Part shown: positions 20,904-32,081 of the stretch, piece after piece
Numbering within the stretch: position 1 is the stretch's first letter
Layout: every line of letters begins with the position of its first letter
NCBI RefSeq assembly: GCF_905220415.1
Contig: NC_059548.1
Span: 2,501-66,500 of the forward strand
Direction of reading: 5' to 3'
DNA from: Colias croceus
Taxonomy: Eukaryota > Arthropoda > Insecta > Lepidoptera > Pieridae
DNA length: 64,000 nucleotides
Notes under the pieces: model-generated
What the model was told of the DNA's origin: nothing
Seen by the model: only the letters and a program-made list of their open reading frames with translations
Database searches by the model: none
Program-made: the position numbers and the translations under genes

Positions 20904-21432
20904 AACCTAACCTAACCTAACCTAACCTAACCTAACCTAACCTAACCTAACCTAACCTAACCTAACCTAACCTAACCTAACCTAACCTAACCTAACCTAA
21001 CCTAACCTAACCTAACCTAACCTAACCTAACCTAACCTAACCTAACCTAACCTAACCTAACCTAACCTAACCTAACCTAACCTAACCTAACCTAACCTAA
21101 CCTAACCTAACCTAACCTAACCTAACCTAACCTAACCTAACCTAACCTAACCTAACCTAACCTAACCTAACCTAACCTAACCTAACCTAACCTAACCTAA
21201 CCTAACCTAACCTAACCTAACCTAACCTAACCTAACCTAACCTAACCTAACCTAACCTAACCTAACCTAACCTAACCTAACCTAACCTAACCTAACCTAA
21301 CCTAACCTAACCTAACCTAACCTAACCTAACCTAACCTAACCTAACCTAACCTAACCTAACCTAACCTAACCTAACCTAACCTAACCTAACCTAACCTAA
21401 CCTAACCTAACCTAACCTAACCTAACCTAACC
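20901..21432. repeat. Telomeric (CCTAA)n tract
   Basis: About 530 bp of perfect CCTAA units between TRAS-2 and TRAS-3. No gene. Confidence 0.98.
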
Positions 21433-23850
21433 TACCCCGGGGACCAGGAAAGTGGTGAAAGTGAGGGGCATCGTCGGGTGCGCCGGTGTGCGGAGTCCTT
21501 GGACACCGAACCACCGGCGGGCCCGGACGACCCTCCTTTCATCATGGAGGAGTTGAAGAGATCCGTAAGGTCCTTCAACCCCAAGAAGGCCCCCGGGGCG
21601 GATGGCCTCACGGCTGACATCTGTCAGCACGCTGTAGATTGTAACCCGGGATGGTTCCTTGCCTTGCTCAACAGATGCCTCTCTGCCGCCTACTTCCCCG
21701 CACAGTGGAAGTGGGCGACCGTGGTTATACTGCGAAAGCCGGGCAGGGAATCATACCGGGTACCGAAAGCCTATCGACCGATCGGCCTCTTACCTGTTCT
21801 CGGCAAAATCTTCGAAAAGATGCTGGTCGGCCGACTCAGGTTTTACCTGTTGCCCAAAATAAGCCCCCACCAGTATGGCTTTATGCCACAGAGGAGCACC
21901 GAGGACGCCCTCTATAGACTAGTGAACCACATCAGAAATATGAGGGAGGAGAAGAAGATTTCTGTTGTGGTATCGCTGGACATAGAGGGAGCCTTCGACA
22001 GCGCCTGGTGGCCAGCCATAAAGGTGCGGTTGGCTGAAGTTGGGTGCCCGGGGAACGTGAGGCGGGTGATCAGCAGCTACCTGAGTGAAAGGGGAGTGAA
22101 AGTTAGATATGCGGGTGTGCAAGTGAGTAGGGGGACCAGCAAGGGGTGCGTGCAGGGGTCCATAGGCGGACCAATCCTGTGGAACCTATTGCTGGACCCT
22201 CTGCTATGGATGTTAGAGGAGATGAAAGTATTCTGTCAAGCGTTTGCCGACGACATTGTGTTGGTCTTCGAGGGGGACACGGCCCTTGAAATTGAAATAG
22301 AAGCGAACCGTGTCCTTAACGCAATAGATAAATGGGGAAAGGAAAACAAATTAAAATTTGCACCACATAAAACTTGTGCCCTCCTTTCCACGAGGAGGTT
22401 GAAATACGACGTGCCACGGCTCGCTATGGGGAATGTGGAAATAAAATACTTTTCTCAAATAAAGATATTAGGCCTAACGATTGACAGCGGCCTCACCTTT
22501 AACGCCCACGTCGGGACGGTATGCCAAAAGGCAATCGCCCGGTATAAACTCTTGGCTAGGGCAGCCAGAGTTGGTTGGGGACTTAGCCCAGATATTATAA
22601 GAACTATTTATGTAGCTGTTATCGAACCGACTATTATGTATGCATCAGCAGCGTGGGCACCCACCGTGGAAAAGATGGGGGTCCAAAAAAGGCTGAACAC
22701 CGTACAACGGGGGTTCGCCCAAAAGATCTGCCGAGCATATCGGACCGTCTCCTTGAACTCAGCTATGCTGTTGGCTGGGATACTCCCCCTTGACCTCAGA
22801 ATACTCGAAGTTTCGAGATTATATGGGATCAAGAAGGGGGTGTCGCACCCAGCGTTGGGAGACAGGGAGGTGGAAAGAATGGCTCCGGCGATTGAGGACC
22901 CACATCCGGCAGAGCAGGAAGGGCTGGGGTTCGGGCTGGTGGACGAGGACTCGTATTCCGACGTGGCTTATAGCCACGTACATAGGATCTACACGGACGG
23001 CAGCAAGATTGAGGGTCGAGTCGGAGCCGCCCTTTCCGTATGGGAGGGGGAGGCCGAGACGAAGGCCGTCAAGCTTGCTTTGCCGCCGTATTGCACCGTC
23101 TACCAGGCCGAACTCCTAGCGCTCCAAAGAGCAGTAATTAGAGCCTGCAAGAGTGGAGTGTCGAAGGTCGGCATCTTCAGCGACTCCAGATCGGCCCTCC
23201 AGGCCGTCACACTCGGTTCCCCTCACCCCCTTGCTGTGCAAACAAGGGCGGCCCTCCGAAAAGCTGCTTCGCAGAGGCGGGAGGTCGCTCTGTTTTGGAT
23301 TAAGGCGCACGCAGGGCTAAGGGGGAACGAAAGAGTTGACCAATTAGCCAAGGAGGCCGCTCTGGGGTCGAAGAGGAAACCCGACTACGATCTGTGTCCT
23401 GTTTCATTCGTCAAGCGTATCTTGAGACAGGATACGATCGGGGAATGGGACAGGAGATACGATGTGGGGGAGACGGCTGGAGGCACGAAGCTCTTTTTCC
23501 CAAGCGCTGCTGCTGCATACAAAATAGTTCGGAAAATAAACATCACTCACCACACCACACAAGCACTGACTGGACACGGTGGATTCGCCTTCTACTTGAA
23601 CAGATTCAAGCTGAAGGAGAATCCATCGTGTCTGTGTCAGCCCGGAGTCGACGAGACGGTTTCTCACCTGTTGCTCGAGTGTCCGATTTTTGCAAGAGAT
23701 AGATATGTTATTGAGCAAAAATTGGGCATCGCGATGACGGGTGAGAATCTGCCTGCGGCCCTGGGGGATAAAATGAGAACTGAATTTTTGGAATTTTGCG
23801 AAAGAATTGTGAGGGTGGTGAATAAACGAAATTGTGATAAGCTACTGTGA
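21433..23850 (+). pseudogene. TRAS-3 ORF2 fragment (RT-RNase H), frame open
   Basis: The ORF2 frame is open from the truncation point to the normal stop at 23850 (usual NKRNCDKLL end). RT with FADD, RNase H and the C-terminal finger are all present. The endonuclease is missing, so it cannot insert by itself. It is classed as a pseudogene because of the truncation, not because of a stop or frameshift. Confidence 0.88.
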
Positions 23851-24251
23851 TATTAGGGTTAAGTTTTATAAGTGTTGTGCCGTATTGTTTTATTGTTTTT
23901 ATAAATTTCATTGTAATGTTTTTAATTTATGTAGGTTTTAAATGCAATATTTAATTTTAGTATTTTATTTGTAAATTTTAAACTGTATTAATTTATTATA
24001 TTTTATTTTTCCCATTGCAATGTTTTAATTAATGTAAGTTTTTAAAAGTAATATTTAATTATGTAACTTTTATGTTTTAGTATTAATTTGGAAAATTGTA
24101 AATTATTAACTTGTATTTTTTTACTTAAAATTGTATTATTTAGGCCTAATTGTTAATAAAAAATTCTTGGTATTTATTTGATTGAAAGCAAAATAAACAT
24201 CTCTGGACAATATTCCAGAGGAAAGCATACAACACCCTGAGATGGCGGGTG

Positions 24252-24294
<43 letters not shown>
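21433..24294 (+). mobile_element. TRAS-3: 5'-truncated TRAS-type element
   Basis: Starts at the position matching about 18048 of TRAS-2, within ORF2 upstream of RT. The boundary shares a few bases (CTA) with the telomere repeat. Poly(A) at 24258-24294. By eye only about eight substitutions or indels separate it from TRAS-2 over 2.8 kb, including the 3'UTR, so the two are very closely related. Their different 5' ends argue for separate insertions. Confidence 0.93.
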
Positions 24295-24297
<3 letters not shown>

Positions 24298-24831
24298 AAC
24301 CTAACCTAACCTAACCTAACCTAACCTAACCTAACCTAACCTAACCTAACCTAACCTAACCTAACCTAACCTAACCTAACCTAACCTAACCTAACCTAAC
24401 CTAACCTAACCTAACCTAACCTAACCTAACCTAACCTAACCTAACCTAACCTAACCTAACCTAACCTAACCTAACCTAACCTAACCTAACCTAACCTAAC
24501 CTAACCTAACCTAACCTAACCTAACCTAACCTAACCTAACCTAACCTAACCTAACCTAACCTAACCTAACCTAACCTAACCTAACCTAACCTAACCTAAC
24601 CTAACCTAACCTAACCTAACCTAACCTAACCTAACCTAACCTAACCTAACCTAACCTAACCTAACCTAACCTAACCTAACCTAACCTAACCTAACCTAAC
24701 CTAACCTAACCTAACCTAACCTAACCTAACCTAACCTAACCTAACCTAACCTAACCTAACCTAACCTAACCTAACCTAACCTAACCTAACCTAACCTAAC
24801 CTAACCTAACCTAACCTAACCTAACCTAACC
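24295..24831. repeat. Telomeric (CCTAA)n tract
   Basis: About 537 bp of perfect CCTAA units between TRAS-3 and TRAS-4, ending in CCTAACC. No gene. Confidence 0.98.
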
Positions 24832-27014
24832 GAGCCTTCGACAGCGCCTGGTGGCCAGCCATAAAGGTGCGGTTGGCTGAAGTTGGGTGCCCGGCGAACG
24901 TGAGGCGGGCCCGGCGAACGTGAGGCGGGTGATCAGCAGCTACCTGAGTGAAAGGGGAGTGAAAGTTAGATATGCGGGTGTGGAAGTGAGTAGGGGGACC
25001 AGCAAGGGGTGCGTGCAGGGGTCGATAGGCGGACCAATCCTGTGGAACCTCTTGCTGGACCCTCTGCTATGGATGTTAGAGGAGATGGGAGTATTTTGTC
25101 AGGCGTTTGCCGACGACATTGTGTTGGTAGTTGAGGGGGACACGGCCCTTGAAATCGAAACGAAAGCGAACCGTGTCCTTAATGTAATAAGCGAATGGGG
25201 AAAAGAAAATAAATTGAAATTTGCACCTAATAAAACGTGTGCCCTCCTCTCCACGAGGAGGCTGAAATATGACGTGCCGCGGCTCGCTATGGGGAATGTG
25301 GAAATTAAATATTATTCTTGTATAAAAATACTGGGCCTTACAATCGACAGCGGCCTCACCTTTAACGCCCACGTCGGGACGGTATGCCAAAAGGCAATCG
25401 CCCGGTATAAACTCTTGGCAAGGGCAGCCAGAGTTGGTTGGGGACTTAGCCCGGATATTATTAGGACTATTTATGTAGCAGTTATCGAGCCGACTATTAT
25501 GTATGCATCGGCAGCGTGGGCACCCACCGTGGAAAAGATGGGGGTCCAAAAAAGGCTGAACACCGTACAACGGGGGTTCGCCCAAAAGATCTGCCGAGCA
25601 TATCGGACCGTCTCCCTGAACTCAGCTATGCTGTTGGCTGGGATACTCCCCCTTGACCTCAGAATACTCGAAGTTTCGAGATTATATGGGATCAAGAAGG
25701 GGGTGTCGCACCCAGCGTTGGGAGACAGGGAGGTGGAAAGAATGGCTCCGGCGATTGAGGACCCACATCCGGCAGAGCAGGAAGGGCTGGGGTTCGGGCT
25801 GGTGGACGAGGACTCGTATTCCGACGTGGCTAATTGCCACGTACATAGGATCTACACGGACGGCAGCAAGATTGAGGGTCGAGTCGGAGCCGCCCTTTCC
25901 GTATGGGAGGGGGAGGCCGAGACGAAGGCCGTCAAGCTTGCTTTGCCGCCGTATTGCACCGTCTACCAGGCCGAACTCCTAGCGCTCCAAAGAGCAGTAA
26001 TTAGAGCCTGCAAGAGTGGAGTGTCGAAGGTCGGCATCTTCAGCGACTCCAGATCGGCCCTCCAGGCCGTCACACTCGGTTCCCCCCACCCCCTTGCTGT
26101 GCAAACAAGGGCGGCCCTCCGAAAAGCTGCTTCGCAGAGGCGGGAGGTCGCTCTGTTTTGGATTAAGGCGCACGCAGGGCTAAGGGGGAACGAAAGAGTG
26201 GACCAATTAGCCAAGGAGGCCGCTCTGGGGTCGAAGAGGAAACCCGACTACGATCTGTGTCCTGTTTCATTCGTCAAGCGTATCCTGAGACAGGATACGA
26301 TCGGGGAATGGGACAGGAGATACGATGTGGGGGAGACGGCTGGAGGCACGAAGCTCTTTTTCCCAAGCGCTGCTGCTGCATACAAAATAGTTCGGAAAAT
26401 AAACATCACTCACCACACCACACAAGCACTGACTGGACACGGTGGATTCGCCTTCTACTTGAACAGATTCAAGCTGAAGGAGAATCCATCGTGTCTGTGT
26501 CAGCCCGGAGTCGACGAGACGGTTTCTCACCTGTTGCTCGAGTGTCCGATTTTTGCAAGAGATAGATATGTTATTGAGCAAAAATTGGGCATCGCGATGA
26601 CGGGTGAGAATCTGCCTGCGGCCCTGGGGGACGAGACGAGAAATGAGTTTTTAGAGTTTTGTCAACAAATTGTGAGGGTGGTGAACAAACGAAATTGTGA
26701 TAAGCTACTGTGATATTAGGGTTAAGTAATTGTTGTGCCGTTTTAATTAATATTGTTTTATTTGATTGTAATGTTTAATTGTAATATTTTGTTTTAAATG
26801 TCATCTTTTATTATTGTATTTTAATATTAATTTTAAATAATTTTACCGGACATTGTTAATATTTTGTATTTCATATTTGTATTTATAATCATTGTATTTT
26901 TAATTTAGGCCTAATTGTTAATAAAAAATTTGTGGTATTTGATTAAATGAATAAAAAACACCTCTGGACTATATTCCAGAGCAAAGCACACAACACCCTG
27001 AGATGGCGGGTGCT

Positions 27015-27049
<35 letters not shown>
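24832..27049 (+). mobile_element. TRAS-4: 5'-truncated TRAS-type element with a distinct 3'UTR
   Basis: Starts at GAGCCTTCGACAGC inside the RT domain (TRAS-2 position about 18604). Its 3'UTR is shorter and differs in sequence from the TRAS-2/3 and TRAS-1/5/6 types, but the terminal hairpins are kept. Poly(A) at 27019-27049. RT-region substitutions (VVEGDTALEIETKANRV) also mark it as a separate subfamily. Confidence 0.92.
24833..26713 (+). pseudogene. TRAS-4 ORF2 fragment, frameshifted by a 20-bp duplication
   Basis: The RT reading frame enters at 24833. A direct 20-bp duplication (GCCCGGCGAACGTGAGGCGG, near 24889-24928) throws it out of frame into a TGA. From 24887 another frame is open to 26713 and carries FADD, RNase H and the C-terminal finger. 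The duplication lies within 100 bp of the 5' truncation point. Non-functional alone. Confidence 0.88.
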
Positions 27050-27052
<3 letters not shown>

Positions 27053-27761
27053 AACCTAACCTAACCTAACCTAACCTAACCTAACCTAACCTAACCTAAC
27101 CTAACCTAACCTAACCTAACCTAACCTAACCTAACCTAACCTAACCTAACCTAACCTAACCTAACCTAACCTAACCTAACCTAACCTAACCTAACCTAAC
27201 CTAACCTAACCTGACCTAACCTAACCTAACCTAACCTAACCTAACCTAACCTAACCTAACCTAACCTAACCTAACCTAACCTAACCTAACCTAACCTAAC
27301 CTAACCTAACCTAACCTAACCTAACCTAACCTAACCTAACCTAACCTAACCTAACCTAACCTAACCTAACCTAACCTAACCTAACCTAACCTAACCTAAC
27401 CTAACCTAACCTAACCTAACCTATCCTAACCTAACCTAACCTAACCTAACCTAACCTAACCTAACCTAACCTAACCTAACCTAACCTAACCTAACCTAAC
27501 CTAACCTAACCTAACCTAACCTAACCTAACCTAACCTAACCTAACCTAACCTAACCTAACCTAACCTAACCTAACCTAACCTAACCTAACCTAACCTAAC
27601 CTAACCTAACCTAACCTAACCTAACCTAACCTAACCTAACCTAACCTAACCTAACCTAACCTAACCTAACCTAACCTAACCTAACCTAACCTAACCTAAC
27701 CTAACCTAACCTAACCTAACCTAACCTAACCTAACCTAACCTAACCTAACCTAACCTAACC
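27050..27761. repeat. Telomeric (CCTAA)n tract with rare variant units
   Basis: About 712 bp. Two mutated units were seen, a CCTGA near 27210 and a CCTAT-like unit near 27421. These are the only variants noticed in any tract of the window. No gene. Confidence 0.96.
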
Positions 27762-28100
27762 GCTGCATACAAAATAGTTCGGAAAATAAACATCACTCAC
27801 CACACCACACAAGCACTGACTGGACACGGTGGATTCGCCTTCTACTTGAACAGATTCAAGCTGAAGGAGAATCCATCGTGTCTGTGTCAGCCCGGAGTCG
27901 ACGAGACGGTTTCTCACCTGTTGCTCGAGTGTCCGATTTTTGCAAGAGATAGATATGTTATTGAGCAAAAATTGGGCATCGCGATGACGGGTGAGAATCT
28001 GCCTGCGGCCCTGGGGGACGAGACGAGAAATGAGTTTTTAGAGTTTTGTCAACAAATTGTGAGGGTGGTGAACAAACGAAATTGTGATAAGCTACTGTGA
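27762..28100 (+). pseudogene. TRAS-5 ORF2 C-terminal remnant
   Basis: 112 codons open in the ORF2 frame from the junction to the normal stop. It includes the C-terminal CCHC-like finger (CLCQ...H....C) and the ETRNEFLEFCQQ variant end shared with TRAS-1, TRAS-4 and TRAS-6. No catalytic domain remains. Confidence 0.9.
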
Positions 28101-28568
28101 TATTAGGGTTAAGTTTAATAAGTGTTGTGCCGTATTGTTTTATTATTTTCATTGTAATGTTTTAAATTGATGTAAGTTTTTTAAAATGTAATATTTAATT
28201 TTAGTATTTTATTATTATCTTGGAAATTTCATTGTGAATTATTAATTTGTATTTTAAACTTTATTTGTATTCATTTATTTTATCCCGTTTTTTATTATTA
28301 TCATTGCAATGTATTAATAATGTAAGTTTTTAAATGTAATAATATTTAATTTTAGTATTTTATTATTAATTTGGAAATGTTATAGTAAATTGTTAACTTG
28401 TATTTTTTATTTTAAATTGTATTAATTTAGGCCTAATGTGAATAAAAAACTGTTTGGTACTTATTTGATTAAAAGAATAAAAAAACACCTCTGGACTATA
28501 TTCCAGAGAAAAGCACACAACACCCTGAGATGGCGGGTGCTTTTATATAAAAAAAAAAAAAAAAAAAA
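27762..28568 (+). mobile_element. TRAS-5: severely 5'-truncated TRAS-type element
   Basis: Only the last 339 nt of ORF2, the 3'UTR and poly(A) (28549-28568) remain. It starts GCTGCATACAAAATAG directly after CCTAACC. The 3'UTR is of the TRAS-1/TRAS-6 type, and the two terminal hairpins are intact. Confidence 0.93.
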
Positions 28569-28951
28569 CCTAACCTAACCTAACCTAACCTAACCTAACC
28601 TAACCTAACCTAACCTAACCTAACCTAACCTAACCTAACCTAACCTAACCTAACCTAACCTAACCTAACCTAACCTAACCTAACCTAACCTAACCTAACC
28701 TAACCTAACCTAACCTAACCTAACCTAACCTAACCTAACCTAACCTAACCTAACCTAACCTAACCTAACCTAACCTAACCTAACCTAACCTAACCTAACC
28801 TAACCTAACCTAACCTAACCTAACCTAACCTAACCTAACCTAACCTAACCTAACCTAACCTAACCTAACCTAACCTAACCTAACCTAACCTAACCTAACC
28901 TAACCTAACCTAACCTAACCTAACCTAACCTAACCTAACCTAACCTAACCT
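28569..28951. repeat. Telomeric (CCTAA)n tract
   Basis: About 383 bp of perfect units between TRAS-5 and TRAS-6; the last unit is cut after CCT. No gene. Confidence 0.97.
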
Positions 28952-29404
28952 GAGAAGGAGGTATTTGCCCGAACGCGACCCGTTGACAGCGAAATCGCAT
29001 CGCTCCTAACATTGTTTTTTAGAAAAGTGGTATTTTTCCGACTTACACATTAGTGTTATATACCGATAGATGCGCGCAAAAACAACAAATACTGACGCGA
29101 AAACGGTTTTAAAATCGAGTCAGGCCAGGGCCGGATCTACCCATGGGCTTTATGGGCTGCAGCCCAGGGCCCCGAGGTAAAAAGGGCCCCCATACCCCGA
29201 TAAAAACAATGGGCGATAATTTGAAAAAAAAATCTGTAGTCGGTTTTGGAAAAAAAAATTGATGAAAATCGCATACCTACTTCAATAACTTTTGCTAACA
29301 TGTAAAAGGATGTTTGCATGTTGATTTTCAACTTGTAGAAAATAAATCTCATTTATTGAAACTATTTGGTTATTTTATATGTATAGGTAGATATACATAA
29401 TAAT

Positions 29405-29590
29405 AACTAGCTGCGCCCCGCGATTTCACCCACGTGCCTCAGATCCTGTTGGTCTTAGCCTGATGATATAATAGCCTTCCTCTATAATAATTTTTTAAAT
29501 CGGACCAGTAGTTCCTGAGATTAACACGTTCAAACAAACATACAAACTCTTCAGCTTTATTATAATATTATGTATAGATACTAGTATAGA
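29405..29590 (+). repeat. Lepidopteran dispersed repeat, diverged copy
   Basis: Begins CTAGCTGCGCCCCGCGATTTC and contains a CGGACCAGTAGTTCCTGAG block, then ends in an AATATTATGTATAG-like tail. It resembles, at low similarity, the repeats at 31663-31850 and 62450-62620. Probably a short non-autonomous element. Confidence 0.5.
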
Positions 29591-30055
29591 TATATATTCA
29601 TGACTTTATTTCATATATTACAAAAATATAACTTAAAAAGTAGCGGAGATATTAGCATTAGGCTAGGTTGTCATCCAGCTTAGCCTTAGAGCATTTAACC
29701 AACGACTACGACAACGACGAGCAGTTTCACTACAAAAATGCACTTTTTACTCTTTTTAGAGGGCTATACAGGGTGTAATCGTTAAGTGTGCACAGGCGAT
29801 TTTTCCGTAAGTATTACAGATAACAAAAAACTTTAAACTGATATCGAAAGTACTTAACCTAATGAGTAAAATGGCCGTAATAAATTTTTAAAAAATAAAT
29901 CGAGAAATATCAAAAAAAAATTATCTTTAAACCCTCATACATCCCTCATCATAAGTATGAATTATATGAATATCCCTTATACATTGAATATGAAAGATTT
30001 TAGCTTTCTTTTTTTTTTTGTTTTCTGCTTTAATTACTTCGCAAATTTGAAGTAG

Positions 30056-30350
30056 CTTTTTCCACGCCTTTTCCGGACATTTTCACGCATTTTCCGGATA
30101 TTTTCCAGACATTTTCCGGGATTTTCACAGGCATTTTCCGGGGAGTTTCCAAGCATTTCCCAGGCATTTTCCGGATAATATCCAGGCATTTCCCAGACAT
30201 TTTCCGGAAATTTCCCTGACATTTTCCGTGGATTTTCCACGCTGTTCCCGGGCATTTTCACGCATTTTCCGGATATTTTCCAGATATTTTCCAGGCATTT
30301 TCCAGGCATTTCCTAGGCATTTTCCGGACATTTCCCTGACATTTTCCACG
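30056..30350. repeat. GCATTTTCCGGA-type minisatellite
   Basis: About 24 imperfect units of roughly 12 bp built on GCATTTTCC(GGA) within the hAT interior. The open frames across it on either strand are repetitive (Gly-Lys-Cys-Leu-like repeats) and are not credible genes. Confidence 0.85.
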
Positions 30351-31406
30351 CGCTCTCTGCCTTCTATGTCGAAAACGATTCACCGTATAAAAAAAAATTT
30401 TAAACAAAATTTGTAGAGAATTTTGTATTCTACAATATTGAATAAATACAAATAGCAAAAAACCCATAAGAAATGAGATATTTCCAAAGAAAGCGCATAC
30501 AACCGATTTTTGTGACCTTTGACCTTGAAATTTAATAGTTGCTTACACCCTACCATATTATGTAGGTTTTGAGAGAACTTTTAGGGTGTCAATATATAAG
30601 TATTTACAGACTTACAGCTGGGTATCTCGAATTCCGAGGTGAAAATACTACAATGACTGGATTATTACGCTGTCTCTCTTCTACTGGGACGCAGCGGCCG
30701 ATGAAGGTTAGTAAAAGACTATCAACTAGTTCTTACGCTAGTAATTATACGTTGATCAGTTTTTTTAAAGACTATGGAACGGAAAGGAGAAAACAAACGA
30801 CAGGTTGTTTTTGGTCGGTGTATTTTAATTTAGGTACTTATCATAGAAGGGACTTTTCGCCGTGCTGCTTAACGTAACGTCGTCATTATCGAAATTTCAA
30901 ACTGACTGAGATTACTTAAAAGTTAAACTATAGTTAGAGTAAAAATTTTATTTTATTGAAATTCATAATCAGTATAAGATTTCCTGCTTTATTTGGTAAG
31001 TAAAAACAATTATAAGTTCCTTAACCTTTCGATAAATTATCGAATTTGATTTAAAGTAGATACCTAAAAATTATGTATACTGATTACTTGGTACTTTATT
31101 TAGTCGTGTAGAATTGTAGAAATAAATTGCGTAAGTGAATACCCGAAAGCTACACGTAGGTATTCCGTTATTCGTATAAATAAAATGATTCTGTTACCTA
31201 TAAGTTATCTAGTAATTAGTACCTACGATTAGGAGCGTTAACACAATTCGAGATTTTATTAAAATATTAGAGGTATAAAAATTAAAACGTGTATAAAAGT
31301 CAAACCAACCTGGGAAAAAGCAGTGAATATTATTGTAATATCTTATAACTTTATGGGTGTTGGACGTGTTCCCTAGCTGCTATACCATTTTAAAGATTTT
31401 TTAACT

Positions 31407-31607
31407 TTGCCAATCACTAGCTGTGAAGCAGAACGCTCCTTCTCCAAGATGTCATATGTAGAAAATAAATATAGGACAACAATGGCGAATGATCGGCTAA
31501 ATAATTTATCACTTCTTTCCATAAATTGTGATCTAACAAAAGACTTGCAATTTGATGACCAAATAAAAGAATTTGCAGCACAAAAATGCAGAAAGGTTAA
31601 TTTCTAA
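31407..31607 (+). pseudogene. hAT transposase C-terminal dimerisation remnant
   Basis: An open stretch with TSCEAERSFSKM...KYRTTM...RLNNLSLLSI, the conserved hAT C-terminal dimerisation signature, ending in a stop at 31605. The frame is open for only a few codons upstream. The catalytic DDE region and BED finger are not visible, so the transposase is lost. It lies within the TIR pair at 29126-32073 and supports the hAT call. Confidence 0.82.
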
Positions 31608-31662
31608 ATTATTATTTAAATAACATAACTGTCAGATTCTTTTACTAATTTATAATAAACTA

Positions 31663-31850
31663 GTGGTCCGCCCCGGCTTCGCCCGTGGTACATATTTCGC
31701 AATAAAAGGTAGCCTATGTCCTTTCTCGGGTATCAAAATATCTCTATACCAAATTTCATGCAAATTGGTTCAGTAGTTTAGACGTGATTGAGTAACAGAC
31801 AGACAGACAGAGTTACTTTCGCATTTATAATATTATATAGTATGGATGAA
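31663..31850 (+). repeat. Lepidopteran dispersed repeat (GGTCCGCCCCGGCTTCGCC type)
   Basis: Starts ACTAGTGGTCCGCCCCGGCT, includes ACATATTTCGCAATAAAAGG, an AATTGGTTCAGTAGTTTAGA block and CAGACAGACAGAC, and ends in ATTTATAATATTATATAG. The reverse-complement family member is at 62450-62620. SINE- or MITE-like; exact family not named. Confidence 0.7.
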
Positions 31851-32081
31851 TAGCATTATTTTATTATTTTTTTATTATCTTTTTATGTATAAAAAATTAC
31901 GTGTCACTTTGTTTGTCTGCGATAGACTCCTGAACTAATGAAACGATTTAAAATCACATGTTAAAATAAAAAAATTGCGAAAGTAAGTATTAAGAAATAA
32001 ATATGAACATTTCCAAAAAAAGGCCCCTGGGTAGTTTCAGCCCAGGGCCCCACAAGTTCACGGTCCGGCCCTGAGTCAGGC

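Larger units (their letters stand above)
29126..32073. mobile_element. hAT-type DNA transposon inside the TRAS-6 5'UTR
   Basis: Terminal inverted repeats CAGGGCCGGA (29126-29135) and TCCGGCCCTG (32064-32073) are flanked by the 8-bp duplication AGTCAGGC (29118-29125 and 32074-32081), diagnostic of hAT. TRAS-2 has uninterrupted sequence here. Subterminal GGGCCC-rich repeats lie at both ends. The interior keeps only a transposase C-terminal remnant and contains a minisatellite and two dispersed repeats, so it is non-autonomous. The rest of the interior (for example 29600-30050 and 30900-31350) shows nothing recognisable. Confidence 0.9.

Noticed and set aside
30034..30467. Open frames over the minisatellite as a repeat protein
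   Set aside because: They exist on both strands in several frames because the 12-bp unit is a multiple of three; no start context or homology is visible.
30569..30877. 102-codon open frame inside the hAT element as transposase
   Set aside because: It lacks any hAT transposase motif; only the 31407-31607 remnant does match.
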